A stretch of DNA of 64,000 nucleotides from Streptomyces buecherae (GTDB taxonomy: Bacteria > Actinomycetota > Actinomycetes > Streptomycetales > Streptomycetaceae). How positions within the stretch are numbered: position 1 is the stretch's first letter; each line of letters opens with the position of its first letter. Under the pieces are notes generated by a model. The model had not been told where the DNA came from. It saw nothing but the letters and a program-made list of their open reading frames with translations, and made no database searches. The position numbers were made by a program, and so were the translations under genes. Of this stretch, positions 37,201 through 47,250 are shown piece after piece. Location: assembly GCF_014295035.1 (NCBI RefSeq), contig NZ_CP060404.1, forward strand, positions 186,001-250,000, written 5' to 3'.

Positions 37201-40200
37201 TGGTCGGCGCGGGGTGGGGCGGGGTGGCGTTGGCCGCCTCGGCGATGAGGCCGGCGGCGTGCTGGTGCCAGGAGTCGGGGCCGCTGCCTCCGGTGGCGTC
37301 GTCGTCGGCCGGCCGGGAGTGGATGGTGACCGTGCGGCGGCCGGTGGCGTCCGGGGCGCCGATGGCGAGTTGGACCTGCACCGCGCCGGTGGCGGGCAGG
37401 ATGAGCGGCGCCTCCAGGGTGAGGTCCTCGACCAGGTCGCAGCCCGCCTGCGCGGCGCCCAGCAGGGCCAGTTCGAGGAAGGCGGTGCCGGGCAGTGGGA
37501 CCGTTTCCTGGATGGCGTGGTCGGCCAGCCAGGGGTGGGTGTGCAGGGAGAGCCGCCCGGTGAGCAGGAGGCCGCCGTCGGCGGGCTCGACCAGGGCGCC
37601 GAGCAGGGGGTGCGCGGTGCTGCCGAGGCCGGCGGCGCGCACGTCGCCGGTGGTGGCGGGGATCGGCCGCCAGTAGCGCTGCCGCTGGAAGCGGTAGGTG
37701 GGCAGGGGCACCGTGCGGCCACCGCTGGGCACGGTGGCGCCGAAGTCGACGGTGGCGCCGTCGATGTGGGTGTGGGCGAGCGCGGTGAGCAGGGTGCGCG
37801 GCTCGTCGCGGTCCTTGCGCAGCACGGCGGCGAACACGGGCTCGTCCTGGCCCGTCTCGCCGTCGATGGCGGCCCGGGCCATGGTGCCGAGGACGGCGTC
37901 GGGGCCCAGTTCGAGGTAGCGGACGACGCCCTCGCCCTGGAGGGTGCGCAGGCCGTCGTGGAACCGTACGGGTTCGCGCACGTGGCGCACCCAGTACTCG
38001 GGGTCGGTCAGGTGCTCGGCGCCGACGAGTTCCCCGGTCAGGTTGGAGATCACCGGGATCTGCGGGGCGTGGTACGTCAGGCCGCTGGCGACCGCGCGGA
38101 AGTCGGCGAGCATCGGGTCCAGGCGGGGCGAGTGGAAGGCGTGGCTGACGCGCAACCGCTTGGTCTTGTGGCCCCGCTCGCGCAGGGTCGCGGCGATCTC
38201 GTGGACGACCTCCAGGTCGCCGGAGACGACGACGGCGGTGGGGCCGTTGATCGCGGCCAGCGCGGCCCGGTCGGTGTGTCCGGCGAGCAGTTCGCTCACC
38301 TGCTCCTCGGTGGCCTCGACGGCGATCATCGCGCCGCCGGCCGGCAGCGCCTGCATCAGCCGTCCCCTGGCGGCGACCAGCGTGCAGGCGTCGGCAAGCG
38401 ACAGGACACCCGCGACGTGCGCGGCGACCAGTTCGCCCACGGAGTGCCCGGTGAGGTAGTCGGGGGTGACGCCGAAGGAGGTGACGAGCCGGTACAGCGC
38501 GGATTCCAGGGTGAACAGCGCCGCCTGGGTGATGCCCGTCTGGTGCAGGGGGTGGTCCTGGGCGCCGTCACCCTCGGGTCCGGCGGGTGTCTCGTCGGCG
38601 AAGAGGACCGGGCGCAGCGGGCGGTCGAGCAGCGGGTCGAAGTGGGCGCAGGCCGCGTCGACGGCGGCGGCGAACACCGGGTAGTGGTCGTAGAGTTCGC
38701 GTCCCATGCCCGGGTACTGACTGCCCTGCCCGGTGAACAGGAAGGCGGTCCCGCCGGGCCGCGCGGGCGACTCCGCTCGGAGCAGGCCGGGGTGTGAGCG
38801 GCCGTCGGCGAGCGCGCGCAGCGCATCGGTGAGCTGCTCGCGGTGTACGTCGATGAGCACGGCCCGGTGCTCGAAGGCGGAGCGGGTGGTGGCCAGCGAC
38901 CAGCCGACGTCGGGCGCGGACAGGTCGGGGTGGGCGGTCAGGTGGGCGGCCAGCGCCTGGGCCTGGTCGCGCAGGGCTTGTTCGGTGCGGCCGGAGAGCG
39001 CCCAGGCCAGCGGGGCGCCGTCGAGCCGGGGCGCGGTGGGGGCGCTCTGGGGCTCGGCGGGCTCGGGGGCGGGCGGCTGTTCCAGGATCAGGTGGGCGTT
39101 GGTGCCCGAGATGCCGAAGGAGGAGACGGCCGCCCGGCGCGGGCGTTCGCCGCGTGGCCACGACACGGGCTCGGTGAGCAGGCGTACGGTGTCGCCGGAC
39201 CAGTCCACGTGGGGCGTGGGCGCGTCGATGTGCAGGGTGCGCGGAAGCTCCTCGTGCCGCAACGCCATGATCATCTTGATGACGCCGGCGGCGCCGGCCG
39301 CGCCCTGGGTGTGTCCGATGTTGGACTTGACCGAGCCCAGCCACAGGGGCCGGTCCGCGGGGCGGTCGGGCCCGTAGGTGGTGAGCAGGGCGTGGGCCTC
39401 AATGGGGTCGCCGAGCCGGGTGCCGGTGCCGTGCGCCTCCACCGCGTCGATGTCGCCCGGCGCGAGCCTGGCGTTGGTCAGCGCCTGGCTGATGACCCGC
39501 TGCTGGGACGGCCCGTTGGGGGCGGTGAGACCGTTGCTCGCGCCGTCCTGGTTGACGGCGGAGCCACGGATCACGGCGAGCACCTCGTGCCCGTTGCGCC
39601 GGGCGTCGGAGAGCCGTTCGAGCAGCACTAGGCCCACGCCCTCGGAGAACGCGGTGCCGTCGGCCGCCGCGGCGAACGCCTTGCAGCGGCTGTCGGCGGC
39701 CAGGCCGCGCTGCCGGGCGAACTCGGTGAACACGTTGGGGATGCTCATCACCGTGACGCCGCCGGCCAGCGCGAGGGTGCACTCGCCCTGCCGCAGCGCC
39801 TGCGCGGCGAGGTGCATGGCCACCAACGACGAGGAGCACGCGGTGTCCACCGTCACCGCCGGACCTTCGAGGCCCAGGGTGTAGGCGACCCGCCCGGACA
39901 GCACGCTCGGCGCGTTGCCGGTGACGAGGTAGCCCTCGACGTCCTTCTCGATGTGCGGGGTGCCGAAGCCGGGCAGGGCGACGCCCGCGTACACGCCGGT
40001 GGGTGAGCCCTTGAGCGTCTGCGGGTCGATGCCGGCCCGCTCGAACAGCTCCCACGACGTTTCCAGGAGCAGCCGCTGCTGCGGGTCGATCGCCAACGCC
40101 TCGCGCGGGCTGATGCCGAAGAACTCCGGGTCGAATTCGGCCGCGTCGTAGAGGAATCCGCCCTGCCTGGCATAGCTCGTACCGGCGTGGTCCGGGTCCG

Positions 40201-40447
40201 GGTGGAAAAGGCCGTCCAGGTCCCAGCCGCGGTCGGTGGGGAATTCCCCGATCGCGTTCTCCGCGGCCCGCACCAGGCGCCACAGGTCCTCCGGTGACGC
40301 GACCCCGCCCGGATAGCGGCAGGCCATGCTGACCACGGCCACCGGCTCCTGGGACCGCTCCTCCACCTCGCGCAGGCGAGTGCGCGTGCTGTGCAGGTCA
40401 CTGGTCACCCGGCGCAGATAGTCGACCAGCTTCTCTTCATTCACCAC
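28286..40447 (-). CDS. nigAIII: Type I PKS modules 3 and 4 (KS-AT-DH-KR-ACP, KS-AT-DH-ER-KR-ACP)
   Basis: A 4053-residue bimodular synthase. Module 3: KS (Cys about 203), AT with GHSVGE (about 668) and HAFH (about 769), so malonyl; DH (catalytic His about 977 in HAIQETVPLP, Asp in LLDSVLH about 1157), KR (TGGTGALG about 1465, LDD, NYAAANA about 1613), ACP (GFDSL about 1779); predicted disubstituted alkene. Module 4: KS (Cys about 2013), AT with GHSQGE and YASH, so methylmalonyl; DH (HVVAGAVLVP), ER (GMYPG about 3332, HAATGGVG), KR ([18 protein letters not shown]), ACP (about 3926); fully reduced methyl-branched unit. These match nigericin C25-C22. It starts with GTG GTG in place of ATG GTG, in the same [14 protein letters not shown] docking peptide. 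The C-terminus ends ALIDRELP, and the stop touches the next gene's upstream ATG. Confidence 0.95.
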   Translation of the reverse strand: MVNEEKLVDYLRRVTSDLHSTRTRLREVEERSQEPVAVVSMACRYPGGVASPEDLWRLVRAAENAIGEFPTDRGWDLDGLFHPDPDHAGTSYARQGGFLYDAAEFDPEFFGISPREALAIDPQQRLLLETSWELFERAGIDPQTLKGSPTGVYAGVALPGFGTPHIEKDVEGYLVTGNAPSVLSGRVAYTLGLEGPAVTVDTACSSSLVAMHLAAQALRQGECTLALAGGVTVMSIPNVFTEFARQRGLAADSRCKAFAAAADGTAFSEGVGLVLLERLSDARRNGHEVLAVIRGSAVNQDGASNGLTAPNGPSQQRVISQALTNARLAPGDIDAVEAHGTGTRLGDPIEAHALLTTYGPDRPADRPLWLGSVKSNIGHTQGAAGAAGVIKMIMALRHEELPRTLHIDAPTPHVDWSGDTVRLLTEPVSWPRGERPRRAAVSSFGISGTNAHLILEQPPAPEPAEPQSAPTAPRLDGAPLAWALSGRTEQALRDQAQALAAHLTAHPDLSAPDVGWSLATTRSAFEHRAVLIDVHREQLTDALRALADGRSHPGLLRAESPARPGGTAFLFTGQGSQYPGMGRELYDHYPVFAAAVDAACAHFDPLLDRPLRPVLFADETPAGPEGDGAQDHPLHQTGITQAALFTLESALYRLVTSFGVTPDYLTGHSVGELVAAHVAGVLSLADACTLVAARGRLMQALPAGGAMIAVEATEEQVSELLAGHTDRAALAAINGPTAVVVSGDLEVVHEIAATLRERGHKTKRLRVSHAFHSPRLDPMLADFRAVASGLTYHAPQIPVISNLTGELVGAEHLTDPEYWVRHVREPVRFHDGLRTLQGEGVVRYLELGPDAVLGTMARAAIDGETGQDEPVFAAVLRKDRDEPRTLLTALAHTHIDGATVDFGATVPSGGRTVPLPTYRFQRQRYWRPIPATTGDVRAAGLGSTAHPLLGALVEPADGGLLLTGRLSLHTHPWLADHAIQETVPLPGTAFLELALLGAAQAGCDLVEDLTLEAPLILPATGAVQVQLAIGAPDATGRRTVTIHSRPADDDATGGSGPDSWHQHAAGLIAEAANATPPHPAPTSTNPAKPWPPTGAEPIDVADLYARLTDQGYAYGPAFRGLHAAWRDGDDIVADVRLSTEQRADATGYGLHPALLDSVLHPLEELWGTSRDQATDPTGEQPPRTVRLPFTFGDVRLHAAGATRLRVRITQTAADQVSLELTDTGGAPVATVRHLGVREIPAEQWRAHRAAVDDTLYRLDWQAHAEGVDQAEATGHWAVVGASDLGLPAATGGAASVSAHRDLAELRAAVAAGTAAPDTIVLAALDRADGDDVPAQVRGSAHRLLADLQGWLADDTLAAARLAIVTRGAVSTDASEPPADLAGASLWGLARSAQAEHPGRVLLLDTDDTPASQRALPAAVATALAGDEEELALRAGTLRVPRLARFRPDPQAAAPALDPRGTVLITGGTGALGRQIARHLLTTHDARHLLLVSRTGQEAPGAAEIAAELTDLAEQTGHPAQITIAACDTSDPRALSALLDTIPPAHPLTGVIHTAGVLDDGVVSALTPARLDAVLAPKLDAAWHLHQLTRELDLAVFAVFSSAASLVRSAGQANYAAANAFLNALAEHRRAQGQAATSLAWGLWGHSGGMTDHLSDADLARMTRSGVAPVPPDQALALFDAALATPYATVLPARFDLAVLRAQAHTGPLPPALRRLVPAAPRAGQAPADAAAWSTRLAGLPPAEQEAAVADLVREQVGTVIAHPAPETIDLGRAFQDLGFDSLTALDLRNRLSASTGIRVPATVIFDYPTPDALVRHLRDALVGAAPRRPAPTPAPTVTDDDPIVIVGMACQYPGGVGSPDDLWDLVSSGTDAIGAFPTGRGWPLGELFDPDPDHVGTSYASEGGFLHDADRFDAAFFGISPREAVATDPQQRLLLETAWQTFESAGIDPASVRGSRCAVITGVMYDDYGSRFLGRTPEGVEGRLMTGSTPSIASGRVAFTFGLEGPALTVDTACSSSLVAMHLAAQALRQGECTLALAGGVTVMATPNTFVEFSRQRGLAADGRCKPFSAAADGTGWGEGVGLLLLERLSDARRNGHRPLAVVRGSAINQDGASNGLTAPNGPAQQRVIAQALASAGLTTADVDAVEAHGTGTTLGDPIEAQALLATYGQDRPDDQPLWLGSVKSNIGHTQAAAGVAGVIKMVQAMRHGVLPASLHVDTPSPHVDWESGSVRVLTEQVEWPGRERPRRAGVSSFGISGTNAHIILEQAPLEARRQPTEPVPAGGAGQAQAPAEAIVPWVVSARGPQALRDQAAALARRVIADPELGLADIGWSLATTRALFEHRAVIVGQDRDELLVGLQALAAGETYPGVIGPDTPPTGATAGGPVLVFPGQGSQWAGMGAGLLESSPVFAARVAECERALAPYVDWSLTDVLRGGVDAAELGRVDVVQPVLWAVMVSLAAVWVDQGVTPAAVVGHSQGEIAAAVVAGALSLEDGAKVVALRSKALRRLAGGGAMASLALREDAVVELLADLGEATAGVGIAAVNGPGSVVISGPAEQVRHAVTHCEESGGRARLIDVDYASHSPQVDEIADELRDLLAGVEPGPASVPFYSTVTAERLDTTELTAAYWVTNLRERVRFADAARRLLAAGHRVFIEASTHPVLTVGLQEAFEEAGLTGVTVPTLRRDQGGPAQLVRAVAQAFTTGVAVDWTRWFATDPTPRVVSLPTYAFQRERYWLDGDTGRGTDPADLGLTTADHPLLGAAMELADGSTHVLTGRVTAHAHPWLAEHVVAGAVLVPGAALAEWALRAADEAGCAGVEELALQAPLVLPTDGGVRVQVVIDAAADDGRREVRVYARPDHDAGTWTRHAEGVLGPAAPAGPDLGTTWPPAGAEPVPVDAFYEQVNAAGYAYGPAFQGLRAAWRHGPDVLAEVTLPDAAGAPDGFGLHPALLDAALHPARLVDWPAETPDAEADPADQLWLPFSWQGLALWAADARTLRVRLTPLPSNSAGERALRVAVADAAGQAVLSADALVLRPARADQLRAADAPGVDGLYTLEWTPVSASANADAPTRRSAAGGWAVLGDDAFQLAGLPVPDGTTVASYPDVAALSVALDAGAPAPATALLSVVRTTPATETAHDDPAGVGLALAQHVLAVARDWLAEPRTNDARLIVVTRGAVTTDDADPGRVGAAPATRDTDVAAAGVWGLIRSAEAENPGRFVLLDLDPAPERPAKAPVEAVLRAVDLDEPQLAVRAGRVLVPRMRRAGALGGELVAPVAAPAWRLASEGTATLDSVVPRPCPEALEPLAEGQVRIEVHTAGINFRDVLIALGMYPGNGVFRGSEGAGIVREVGPGVTELAVGDTVFGLFEGAFGPLAIADARLVTPLPDGLDPRELAAVPTVFLTAWYGLVDLGGLAPGESVLIHAATGGVGMAAVQIARHLGAEVYATASPGKHGVLEEMGVDAAHRANSRDLDFEATIREATGGRGVDVVLNSLAGEFVDASLRLLGDGGRFVEMGKTDIRDQGAIAAAHPGVRYRAFDLVPDAGPDRVGQILRTVRDLLVSHDLRPAPVRRWPLARARQALRHLSQAKHTGKLVLDVPAAVNPDGTVLITGGTGTLGALVAEHLVRTWGLRHLLLVSRRGAEAPGADELADHLAGLGADVRVAGADVTDAAAVRDLIADIDPAHPLTGVIHATGVLDDAVLAAQTPQRLARVWQAKATGAAHLHAATKDLRLGMFVVFSSAAGTLGGPGQANYSAANAFCDALVAHRRDLGLPGVSIAWGLWADASGMTGHLDAADLARMARSGVGALTTTHGLTLLDAATQHGAPHLIAADLDPRTLSAQPSDTLAAPLRGLTSPATTSRRQRRTASATSASHTVDWAARLAGLTAAEQHRTLLTLVRTHAATVLGHPDVDAVPADASFKELGFDSLTAVELRNRLSAATGLRLPAALVFDYPEATVLADHLLQRVAPGEAEAPGPDAADPVLGELARLEHTLGALTLDDEGRQRVTKRLTGLLSKVNERTSERTGGRDFSDLDTASDDEMFALIDRELP

Positions 40448-40489
40448 GGAGGGTCACCCGGCTTTCAGCGATATGCGCGCCCAAGTAAT

Positions 40490-43400
40490 TCATGACAGGC
40501 CAAGTTCGTTGTCGATGAAGTTCACCAACTCGTCCGCCGACGCGGTGTGCAGCATGTCCGCCGCGGCCTCCTCCTCGACGGGAGCGCTCCTGGCCTTCCA
40601 CTTCGCCAGCAGCGTCTCCAGGCGGGCCGTGACCGCGCCCGCGTCCAGGCCCGCGACGGCCGCGCCGGTCAACGCGCCCTCCAGCCGGGCGAGTTCGGCG
40701 AACAGCGGGCCTCCCACGTCGCCCGCGTCGCCCGAGGTGGGTGGCGCGCCGCCCAGGTCGAGCTGGTCGAGCAGGTGGCGGGCCAGCGCGGCGGGCTCGG
40801 GGTGGTCGAAGACGAGGGCGGCGGGCAGCCGCAGGCCGGTGGCGGCCGCGAGGCGGTTACGCAGTTCCACGGCGGTCAGCGAGTCGAAGCCCAGTTCCTT
40901 GAAGGAGGTGTCCGGCCGCACCGTTCCGGAGTCGGCGTGCCCGAGGACCGTGGCGGCGTGCGTACGGACCAGGCCGAGCAGTGTGCGGTGCTGTTCGCTG
41001 GCGGGCAGTCCACGGAGCTGGCCGGCCAGGTCGGCGGAGGCGTGGGCAGCGGCGGCTGCCCGGCGTGGGGTGCCGGCGCCGGCCGCGGCCAGCGCCCGCA
41101 GCGGGGTCGGCAACCCCTCGATCGGCTGGCCGGCCAGGGCCCGCCGGTCCAGGCGGAGCGCGAGGAGCTGCGGCTGCCCGTGCGCACAGGCGGCGTCCAG
41201 CATGGTCAGGCCCTGCTCGGTGCTGTTGGCCTTGATGCCGAGGCGGCCGATCCTGGCGTGGTCGGCGGCGTCGAGCCGGGCGGTCAGCCCACTGGCATCG
41301 GCCCACAGGCCCCAGGCGACCGAGAGGCCGGGCAGCCCGATGGCCCTGCGATGGGCGGCCAGCGCGTCGCAGAAGGCGTTGGCGGCGGCGTAGTTGGCCT
41401 GCCCGGGTGTGCCCAGGGCGGAGGCGAAGGAGGAGAAGAGGACGAACATGCCCAGCCGCAGATCCCGGGTCGCGGCGTGCAGGTGGGCCGCGGCGGTGGC
41501 CTTGGCCGCCCAGACGCGGGCCAGTCGCTGCGCGTCCTGGGAGGGGAACATCGCGTCGTCGAGGACGCCTGCCGCGTGGATGACGCCGGTGAGGGGGTGG
41601 GCCGGGTCGACGCCGGCGACCAGGCTCTCGACCGCTTCCCGGTCCGTGACGTCGGCCGCCACCACCCGGGCCGAGGCACCGACGGCGGCCAACCGTTCGA
41701 CCAACTCGCCGGCGCCCGGCGCCTCCGGGCCACTGCGGCTGACCAGCAACAGGTGCCGCACCCGACCCGTACGCGCCAGATGCTCCGCGACGTGCGCGCC
41801 GAGGGTGCCGGTGCCACCGGTGATCAGGACCGTGCCCTCGGGGTCCAGGGTGGCCGGCACGTCCAACACCAGCTTGCCCGTGTGCTTGGCCTGGCTCAGA
41901 TGCCGCAACGCCTGCCGCGCCCGCGCCAACGGCCACACCCGCGACGGCAACGGGGACAACGCGCCGTCGGCGAACAGCTTGCGCAGGGTGCCCAGCATCG
42001 CGGCGATGCGGTCCGGGCCCGCGTCGGCAAGCAGGTCAAAGGGGGTGTAGCGCACGCCTGGGTGGTCCGCGGCGAGTTGCTCGGGGTTACGGAGGTCGGT
42101 CTTGCCCATCTCCACGAACCGCCCGCCGTCGGCGAGCAGCCGCAGCGAGGCGTCCACGAACTCGCCGGCCAGACTGTTCAGGACGACATCGACACCCCGA
42201 CCACCCGTCGCGTCCCGGATCGTGGACTCGAACTCCAACGACCGCGAGTTGGCACGATGCGCCGCGTCGATACCCATCCCCGACAACACCTCGTGCTTGC
42301 CAGGACTGGCCGTCGCGTACACCTCCGCCCCCACATGCCGCGCCACCTGCACTGCCGCCATCCCTACGCCACCAGCCGCGGCGTGCACCAACACCGACTC
42401 ACCCGCGGCCAACCCACCCAACTCCACCAACCCGTACCAGGCCGTGAGGAACGCGACCGGCACCGAGGCCGCCTGCGGGAAGCTCCACTCGTCGGGCATG
42501 GCCGCCACCGTGCGGGCGTCGGCCACGGCCAGCGAGCCGAACGCGCCCTCGAACAGGCCGAGCACCCGGTCGCCCACGGCCAACCCTGTGACGCCGTCGC
42601 CGACCTCGACCACGACGCCCGCGCCCTCGCTGCCCGCGAAGGTCGCGCCGCCGGGGTACATGCCCAGCGCGATCAGCGCGTCACGGAAGTTGACGCCGGC
42701 GGCGCGTACGTCGACGCGCACCTGTCCCGACGCGAGCGGCGCCAGCGCCTCGGGGCAGACCGCCGTCGTCACGTCTTCCACCGTGCCGGTGGAGTGGGCG
42801 GCCAGCCGCCAGGCCCGCTCGCCGGCCGGCGGCACCAGTTCGCTGGCCGCGTCGGCCCGTACGAGGCGGGGCACGAGCACGCGCCCGTCGCGCAGCGCCA
42901 CCTGCCACTCGCCACCGGCCACCGCGTCCCGCACGGCGCCCGCCACGGCGTCCGGGGCCACCGCGGCGTCCGGAGCCAGGTCGAGCAGGAGCAGTCGGCC
43001 GGGGTTCTCGGCCTGCGCGCTGCGCACCAGGCCCCACACGGCGGCGCCGGCCGCGTCCACCCACCGCTCGTCCACGGCCCCGCTGCCGCCGCCCGGCTCA
43101 CCCTCGGCGACCGCGCCCCGCGTCACCACGACCAGGTGCGCGTCGGCGAGTCGCGGCGCGGCCAGCCACTCCTGCGCGACCTCCAGGACCCGGCGCGTCG
43201 CGGCCAGCCCCGCGTCGGCCCCTTTCACGCCGTCCGTGCCCTGCACGCCCTCCGCGCCGGAGGCGGGGACGCTGAGCAGCACGACCGTGGGCGTCGGCGT
43301 GCCGGCCTCGCACCGCGCCACCAGCGCCGCGACGTCGTCGTACGCCACGGGCAATCCGCCGTCAGGCAAGCGCAGGTTGGCGAGTTGGTACGGGTCGTCA

Positions 43401-46400
43401 CCGAGTACGGCCAGCGCGGGAGCCTCCGGCCGCGTCCCGGTCGGCACCGGCAGCGGGGTCCACTCCAGCGCGTACAGGTCGTCCGCGCCACGGTCGCGCG
43501 CGGCGCGCACCTGGCCGACGTCGGCGCGCCGCAGCACCACGGACTCGGCGTTGAGCACGGGCGCGCCCACGGCGTCGGCCACGGTCAGGCCCAGCGACCG
43601 CTCCCCCGGCGCGCCGCCCGGGCGCGGCGAGAGACGCACCCGTACGGAGCTGGCCTCGGCGGCCCACAGGGACGCCGCGCCCCAGGAGAAGGGCATCCAC
43701 ACCTGACCTTCTCCGGCTGCGGCATTGGGGGCGGTATCGGCGGCGTCGAACAGGAGAGTCGGCTGCATGACGGCGTCGAGCAGCGCCGGGTGAACGCCGA
43801 ACCCGTCACGCTCCCCCGCCGCCTCGGGCAGCTCCACCTGCGCGTACAGGTCCTCCCCCATCCGCCACGCCGCCCGCAGCCCCTGGAACGCCGGGCCGTA
43901 GGCGTAACCAGCCGCCGCCGACCGCTCGTAGAAGTCGGTCAGGTCCACCGGTTCGGCGCCGGCCGGCGGCCAGACTCCGCCCAGTCCCTCGCCCCGCGCC
44001 GCCGCGTCCGCCGGCGGGCCGAGCACCCCCTCGGCGTGGCAGAGCCAGGGGTCGGTGGATTCGCCGTCCGGGCGCGAGTAGATCCGTACGTCGCGCCGCG
44101 CGTCGGCGCCGGCCTCCCCCACCACGACCTGCACCCGAACGCCACCGGAGGCGGGCAACACCAGGGGCACCTGGAGCGCCAACTCGTCCAACCCACCGCT
44201 GCCCACCTCGTCCGCGGCCCGCAGTGCCCACTCCACCAGCGCCACCCCGGGCACCAACACGCTGCCGGCAACGACGTGCTCGGCCAGCCACGACGGCGAC
44301 TGCGCGGACAGCCGCCCGGTCAACAGGCAGGAACTCTCGTCGGCCAGCTCCACGGCCGCCCCGAGCAACGGATGCCCGGCCGAGGCCAACCCCAGGTCGG
44401 CCGGGTCACCCCCGCGCCCGGTCTCCCCGCTGTGCCCGTCCAGCCAGAACCGCTCCCGCTGAAACGCGTACGTCGGCAGATCCACCACGCTCGGCGCGGG
44501 CTCACCCGAGAACCAGCGGGTCCAGTCCACCGCTACCCCGGCCGCGTACGCGTGCGCCACGGACCGCGCCAACTGCTCCAACCCGCCGTGTTCGCGGCGG
44601 AGGGTTGGTACCGCGGCAGCTTCGATCCCGGCTTCGTCGAAGGCTTCTTGGAGTCCGACGGTCAGGACGGGGTGGGTGCTGGCTTCGATGAACACGCGGT
44701 GGCCATCAGCCAGGAGCTGGCGTACGGCGTCGGCGAAACGGACCTGCTCGCGCAGGTTAGTGACCCAGTACGCGGTGTCCAAAGTGCTGGTGTCGATACG
44801 CTCGGCGGTGACGGTGGAGTAGAACGCCACCTCACCCTGAGTCGCACTGATACCGGCTAGCACCTCGTGCAACTCGCCGGCGATCTCGTCAACCTGTGCG
44901 CTGTGGGAGGCGTAGTCCACGTCGATCAGGCGAGCCCTGCCACCTGATTCCTCCAGTGCGGAGACGGCGTGCTGGACCTGCTCAGGCGGCCCGGAAACCA
45001 CGGCGGAGCCGGGCCCGTTGACGGCCGCGATGCCCACTCCTGCCGCGCAGTCACCGAAGCCGGCCAGGAACTCCTCGGCCTTGTCCTGACTCAACGCGAG
45101 CGAAGCCATCGCCCCACCGCCGGCAAGTCGGCGCAGCGCCTTACTCCTCAGCGCCACCACCTTCGCACCGTCCTCCAAGGACAGCGCGCCGGCGACGACA
45201 GCAGCGGCGATCTCACCTTGGCTGTGACCCACCACAGCAGTCGGCTTGACCCCTTGATCAGCCCACACCGCAGCGAGGGAAACCATCACGGCCCACAGCA
45301 CCGGCTGCACCACATCAACCCGACCCAGGTCAGCGGCGTCCACCCCGCCCCGCAGCACCTCGGCAAGCGACCAGTCCACGTACGGAGACAGCGCCTGCTC
45401 ACACTCGGCCACCCGGGCCGCGAACACCGGCGAGGCTTCCAACAACCCCGCACCCATCCCCACCCACTGCGAACCCTGCCCCGGGAACACCAACACCGGG
45501 CCCACACCGCCGACGGTGGGGTGGGCGGTGTGGACGAGTTGGGGGTGGGTGTCGCCGGAGGCCAGGGCGGTCAGGACCGTGAGGAGGGTCTCGCGGTCGG
45601 GGGCCAGGGCGGTGGCCCGGTGTTCGAAGGCCGAGCGAGTGGTGACCAGGGACCACCCCACGTCGCGCGGGGAGAGGTCGGGGGCGGCGGTCACCCTGCG
45701 CAGGAGCGCCTCGGCCTGGTCGCGGAGGGCGTCGGCGGTGCGGGCCGAGAGCACCCAGGGCAGCGGGGCGTCGGGGGCCGCGGACATCGCCGGCCCGGTT
45801 GTCGGGTCGGTCGCGGGTGTCGGCTCGGGCGCCTGTTCCAGGATGAGGTGGGCGTTCGTACCGGAGATGCCGAACGAGGAGACGCCGGCCCGGCGCGGGC
45901 GGCCGTGCTGCTCCCACGGGACGTGTTCGGTCAGCAGCCGGACCGACGCGTCGTCCCAGTCGACGTGCGGGGTGGGTTGGTGGAGGTGGAGGTTGCCCGG
46001 CAGCAGACCGTGGCGCAGGGCCATCACCATCTTGATGACACCGGCGACGCCGGCTGCCGCGTGGGTGTGCCCGATGTGTGTCTTGACGGAGCCCAGCCAG
46101 AGCGGGCGGTCGGGCTGCCGTTCCCGCCCGTAGGTGGCCATGAGGGCTTCGGCCTCGATGGGGTCGCCGAGGGCCGTGCCGGTGCCGTGCGCCTCGACGG
46201 CGTCCACGTCGGACGGGCCCAGCCGGGCGTTGGCCAGCGCCTGGCCGATGACGCGCTCCTGGGCGACGTCGCTGGGGGCGGTGAGGCCGTTGCTGGCGCC
46301 GTCCTGGTTGATGGCCGAGCCACGGATGACGGCGAGCACGCGATGGCCGTTGCGCCGCGCCTCGGAGAGCCGTTCCAGGACGACCAGGCCGACGCCCTCG

Positions 46401-47209
46401 GAGAAGCCGGTGCCGTCGGCGGACGCGTCGAAGGACTTGCAGCGCCCGTCGGGGGCGAGGGCGCGCTGGCGGGAGAACTCGGTGAACATCAGCGGTGTGG
46501 CCATGGCGTTGACCCCGCCGGCCAGGGCGAGGGTGCACTCGCCCTGGCGCAGCGCCTGGCAGGCCAGGTGCATGGCGACCAGGGAGGCGGAGCAGGCGGT
46601 GTCGACGGTGACGGCCGGGCCCTCCAGGCCCAGGGTGTACGCGACGCGGCCGGTCAGCAGGCTGGGCAGCACGCCGGTGGTGGCGTAACCCTCGAAGCCC
46701 TCGGGGATGCGCATGGTGCGGGACAGGTAGTCTTGGCCGGATATGCCGGCGTAGACGCCCGTCCGCGTTCCCTTGAGCGTGAACGGGTCGATGCCGGACC
46801 GCTCAAGCGCTTCCCACGCGGTGTGCAGGAGGAGGCGTTGTTGCGGGTCCATGGCCAGCGCCTCGCGCGGGCTGATGCCGAAGAACGCGGCGTCGAACGT
46901 GTCCATGTCGTAGAGGAACCCGCCCTGGCTGACCGAGCTGGTTCCGTAGTGGCCCGGGTCCGGGTGGTAGAGGTTCTCCAGGTCCCAGCCGCGGTCGGTC
47001 GGGAAGTCGCCGATCGCGTCCACGCCGGAGACGATGAGTTCCCAGTACTCCTCGGGCGTGCGGGCCCCGCCGGGGAACTGGCAGGCCATGCCCACCACGG
47101 CGATCGGCTCCTGAGCCCGCTCCTCGACCTCGCGCAACCGCTGGCGCGTGTCGTGCAGTTCGGCGGAGACGCGCTTGAGGTACTCGACCAGCTTCTCTTC
47201 GTTCACCAT
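40490..47209 (-). CDS. nigAII: Type I PKS module 2 (KS-AT-DH-ER-KR-ACP)
   Basis: A single fully reducing module of 2239 residues. It has an N-terminal docking coil ([18 protein letters not shown]), KS (about 34-455, active Cys about 205 in the variant TACSAS), AT (GHSQGE about 663, YASH about 764; methylmalonyl), DH ([10 protein letters not shown] about 977, LLDAVMQ about 1146), ER (GMYPGG about 1517, HAAAGGVG about 1610), KR (TGGTGTLG about 1796, LDD, NYAAANA about 1939) and ACP (GFDSL about 2108). It ends FIDNELGLS. Expected product: a CH2-CH(CH3) extension of the keto-diketide from module 1 (nigericin C27-C26). The start is the ATG of MVNEEK; the upstream in-frame extension runs through the previous gene's end and has no PKS similarity. 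The KS departs from its neighbours at several usually fixed positions ([14 protein letters not shown] instead of KSNIGHTQ). Confidence 0.95.
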   Translation of the reverse strand: MVNEEKLVEYLKRVSAELHDTRQRLREVEERAQEPIAVVGMACQFPGGARTPEEYWELIVSGVDAIGDFPTDRGWDLENLYHPDPGHYGTSSVSQGGFLYDMDTFDAAFFGISPREALAMDPQQRLLLHTAWEALERSGIDPFTLKGTRTGVYAGISGQDYLSRTMRIPEGFEGYATTGVLPSLLTGRVAYTLGLEGPAVTVDTACSASLVAMHLACQALRQGECTLALAGGVNAMATPLMFTEFSRQRALAPDGRCKSFDASADGTGFSEGVGLVVLERLSEARRNGHRVLAVIRGSAINQDGASNGLTAPSDVAQERVIGQALANARLGPSDVDAVEAHGTGTALGDPIEAEALMATYGRERQPDRPLWLGSVKTHIGHTHAAAGVAGVIKMVMALRHGLLPGNLHLHQPTPHVDWDDASVRLLTEHVPWEQHGRPRRAGVSSFGISGTNAHLILEQAPEPTPATDPTTGPAMSAAPDAPLPWVLSARTADALRDQAEALLRRVTAAPDLSPRDVGWSLVTTRSAFEHRATALAPDRETLLTVLTALASGDTHPQLVHTAHPTVGGVGPVLVFPGQGSQWVGMGAGLLEASPVFAARVAECEQALSPYVDWSLAEVLRGGVDAADLGRVDVVQPVLWAVMVSLAAVWADQGVKPTAVVGHSQGEIAAAVVAGALSLEDGAKVVALRSKALRRLAGGGAMASLALSQDKAEEFLAGFGDCAAGVGIAAVNGPGSAVVSGPPEQVQHAVSALEESGGRARLIDVDYASHSAQVDEIAGELHEVLAGISATQGEVAFYSTVTAERIDTSTLDTAYWVTNLREQVRFADAVRQLLADGHRVFIEASTHPVLTVGLQEAFDEAGIEAAAVPTLRREHGGLEQLARSVAHAYAAGVAVDWTRWFSGEPAPSVVDLPTYAFQRERFWLDGHSGETGRGGDPADLGLASAGHPLLGAAVELADESSCLLTGRLSAQSPSWLAEHVVAGSVLVPGVALVEWALRAADEVGSGGLDELALQVPLVLPASGGVRVQVVVGEAGADARRDVRIYSRPDGESTDPWLCHAEGVLGPPADAAARGEGLGGVWPPAGAEPVDLTDFYERSAAAGYAYGPAFQGLRAAWRMGEDLYAQVELPEAAGERDGFGVHPALLDAVMQPTLLFDAADTAPNAAAGEGQVWMPFSWGAASLWAAEASSVRVRLSPRPGGAPGERSLGLTVADAVGAPVLNAESVVLRRADVGQVRAARDRGADDLYALEWTPLPVPTGTRPEAPALAVLGDDPYQLANLRLPDGGLPVAYDDVAALVARCEAGTPTPTVVLLSVPASGAEGVQGTDGVKGADAGLAATRRVLEVAQEWLAAPRLADAHLVVVTRGAVAEGEPGGGSGAVDERWVDAAGAAVWGLVRSAQAENPGRLLLLDLAPDAAVAPDAVAGAVRDAVAGGEWQVALRDGRVLVPRLVRADAASELVPPAGERAWRLAAHSTGTVEDVTTAVCPEALAPLASGQVRVDVRAAGVNFRDALIALGMYPGGATFAGSEGAGVVVEVGDGVTGLAVGDRVLGLFEGAFGSLAVADARTVAAMPDEWSFPQAASVPVAFLTAWYGLVELGGLAAGESVLVHAAAGGVGMAAVQVARHVGAEVYATASPGKHEVLSGMGIDAAHRANSRSLEFESTIRDATGGRGVDVVLNSLAGEFVDASLRLLADGGRFVEMGKTDLRNPEQLAADHPGVRYTPFDLLADAGPDRIAAMLGTLRKLFADGALSPLPSRVWPLARARQALRHLSQAKHTGKLVLDVPATLDPEGTVLITGGTGTLGAHVAEHLARTGRVRHLLLVSRSGPEAPGAGELVERLAAVGASARVVAADVTDREAVESLVAGVDPAHPLTGVIHAAGVLDDAMFPSQDAQRLARVWAAKATAAAHLHAATRDLRLGMFVLFSSFASALGTPGQANYAAANAFCDALAAHRRAIGLPGLSVAWGLWADASGLTARLDAADHARIGRLGIKANSTEQGLTMLDAACAHGQPQLLALRLDRRALAGQPIEGLPTPLRALAAAGAGTPRRAAAAAHASADLAGQLRGLPASEQHRTLLGLVRTHAATVLGHADSGTVRPDTSFKELGFDSLTAVELRNRLAAATGLRLPAALVFDHPEPAALARHLLDQLDLGGAPPTSGDAGDVGGPLFAELARLEGALTGAAVAGLDAGAVTARLETLLAKWKARSAPVEEEAAADMLHTASADELVNFIDNELGLS

Positions 47210-47250
47210 GGGAGTCACCCGGCCTTCGGCGATGGTGGCGTCCAGCGCAT

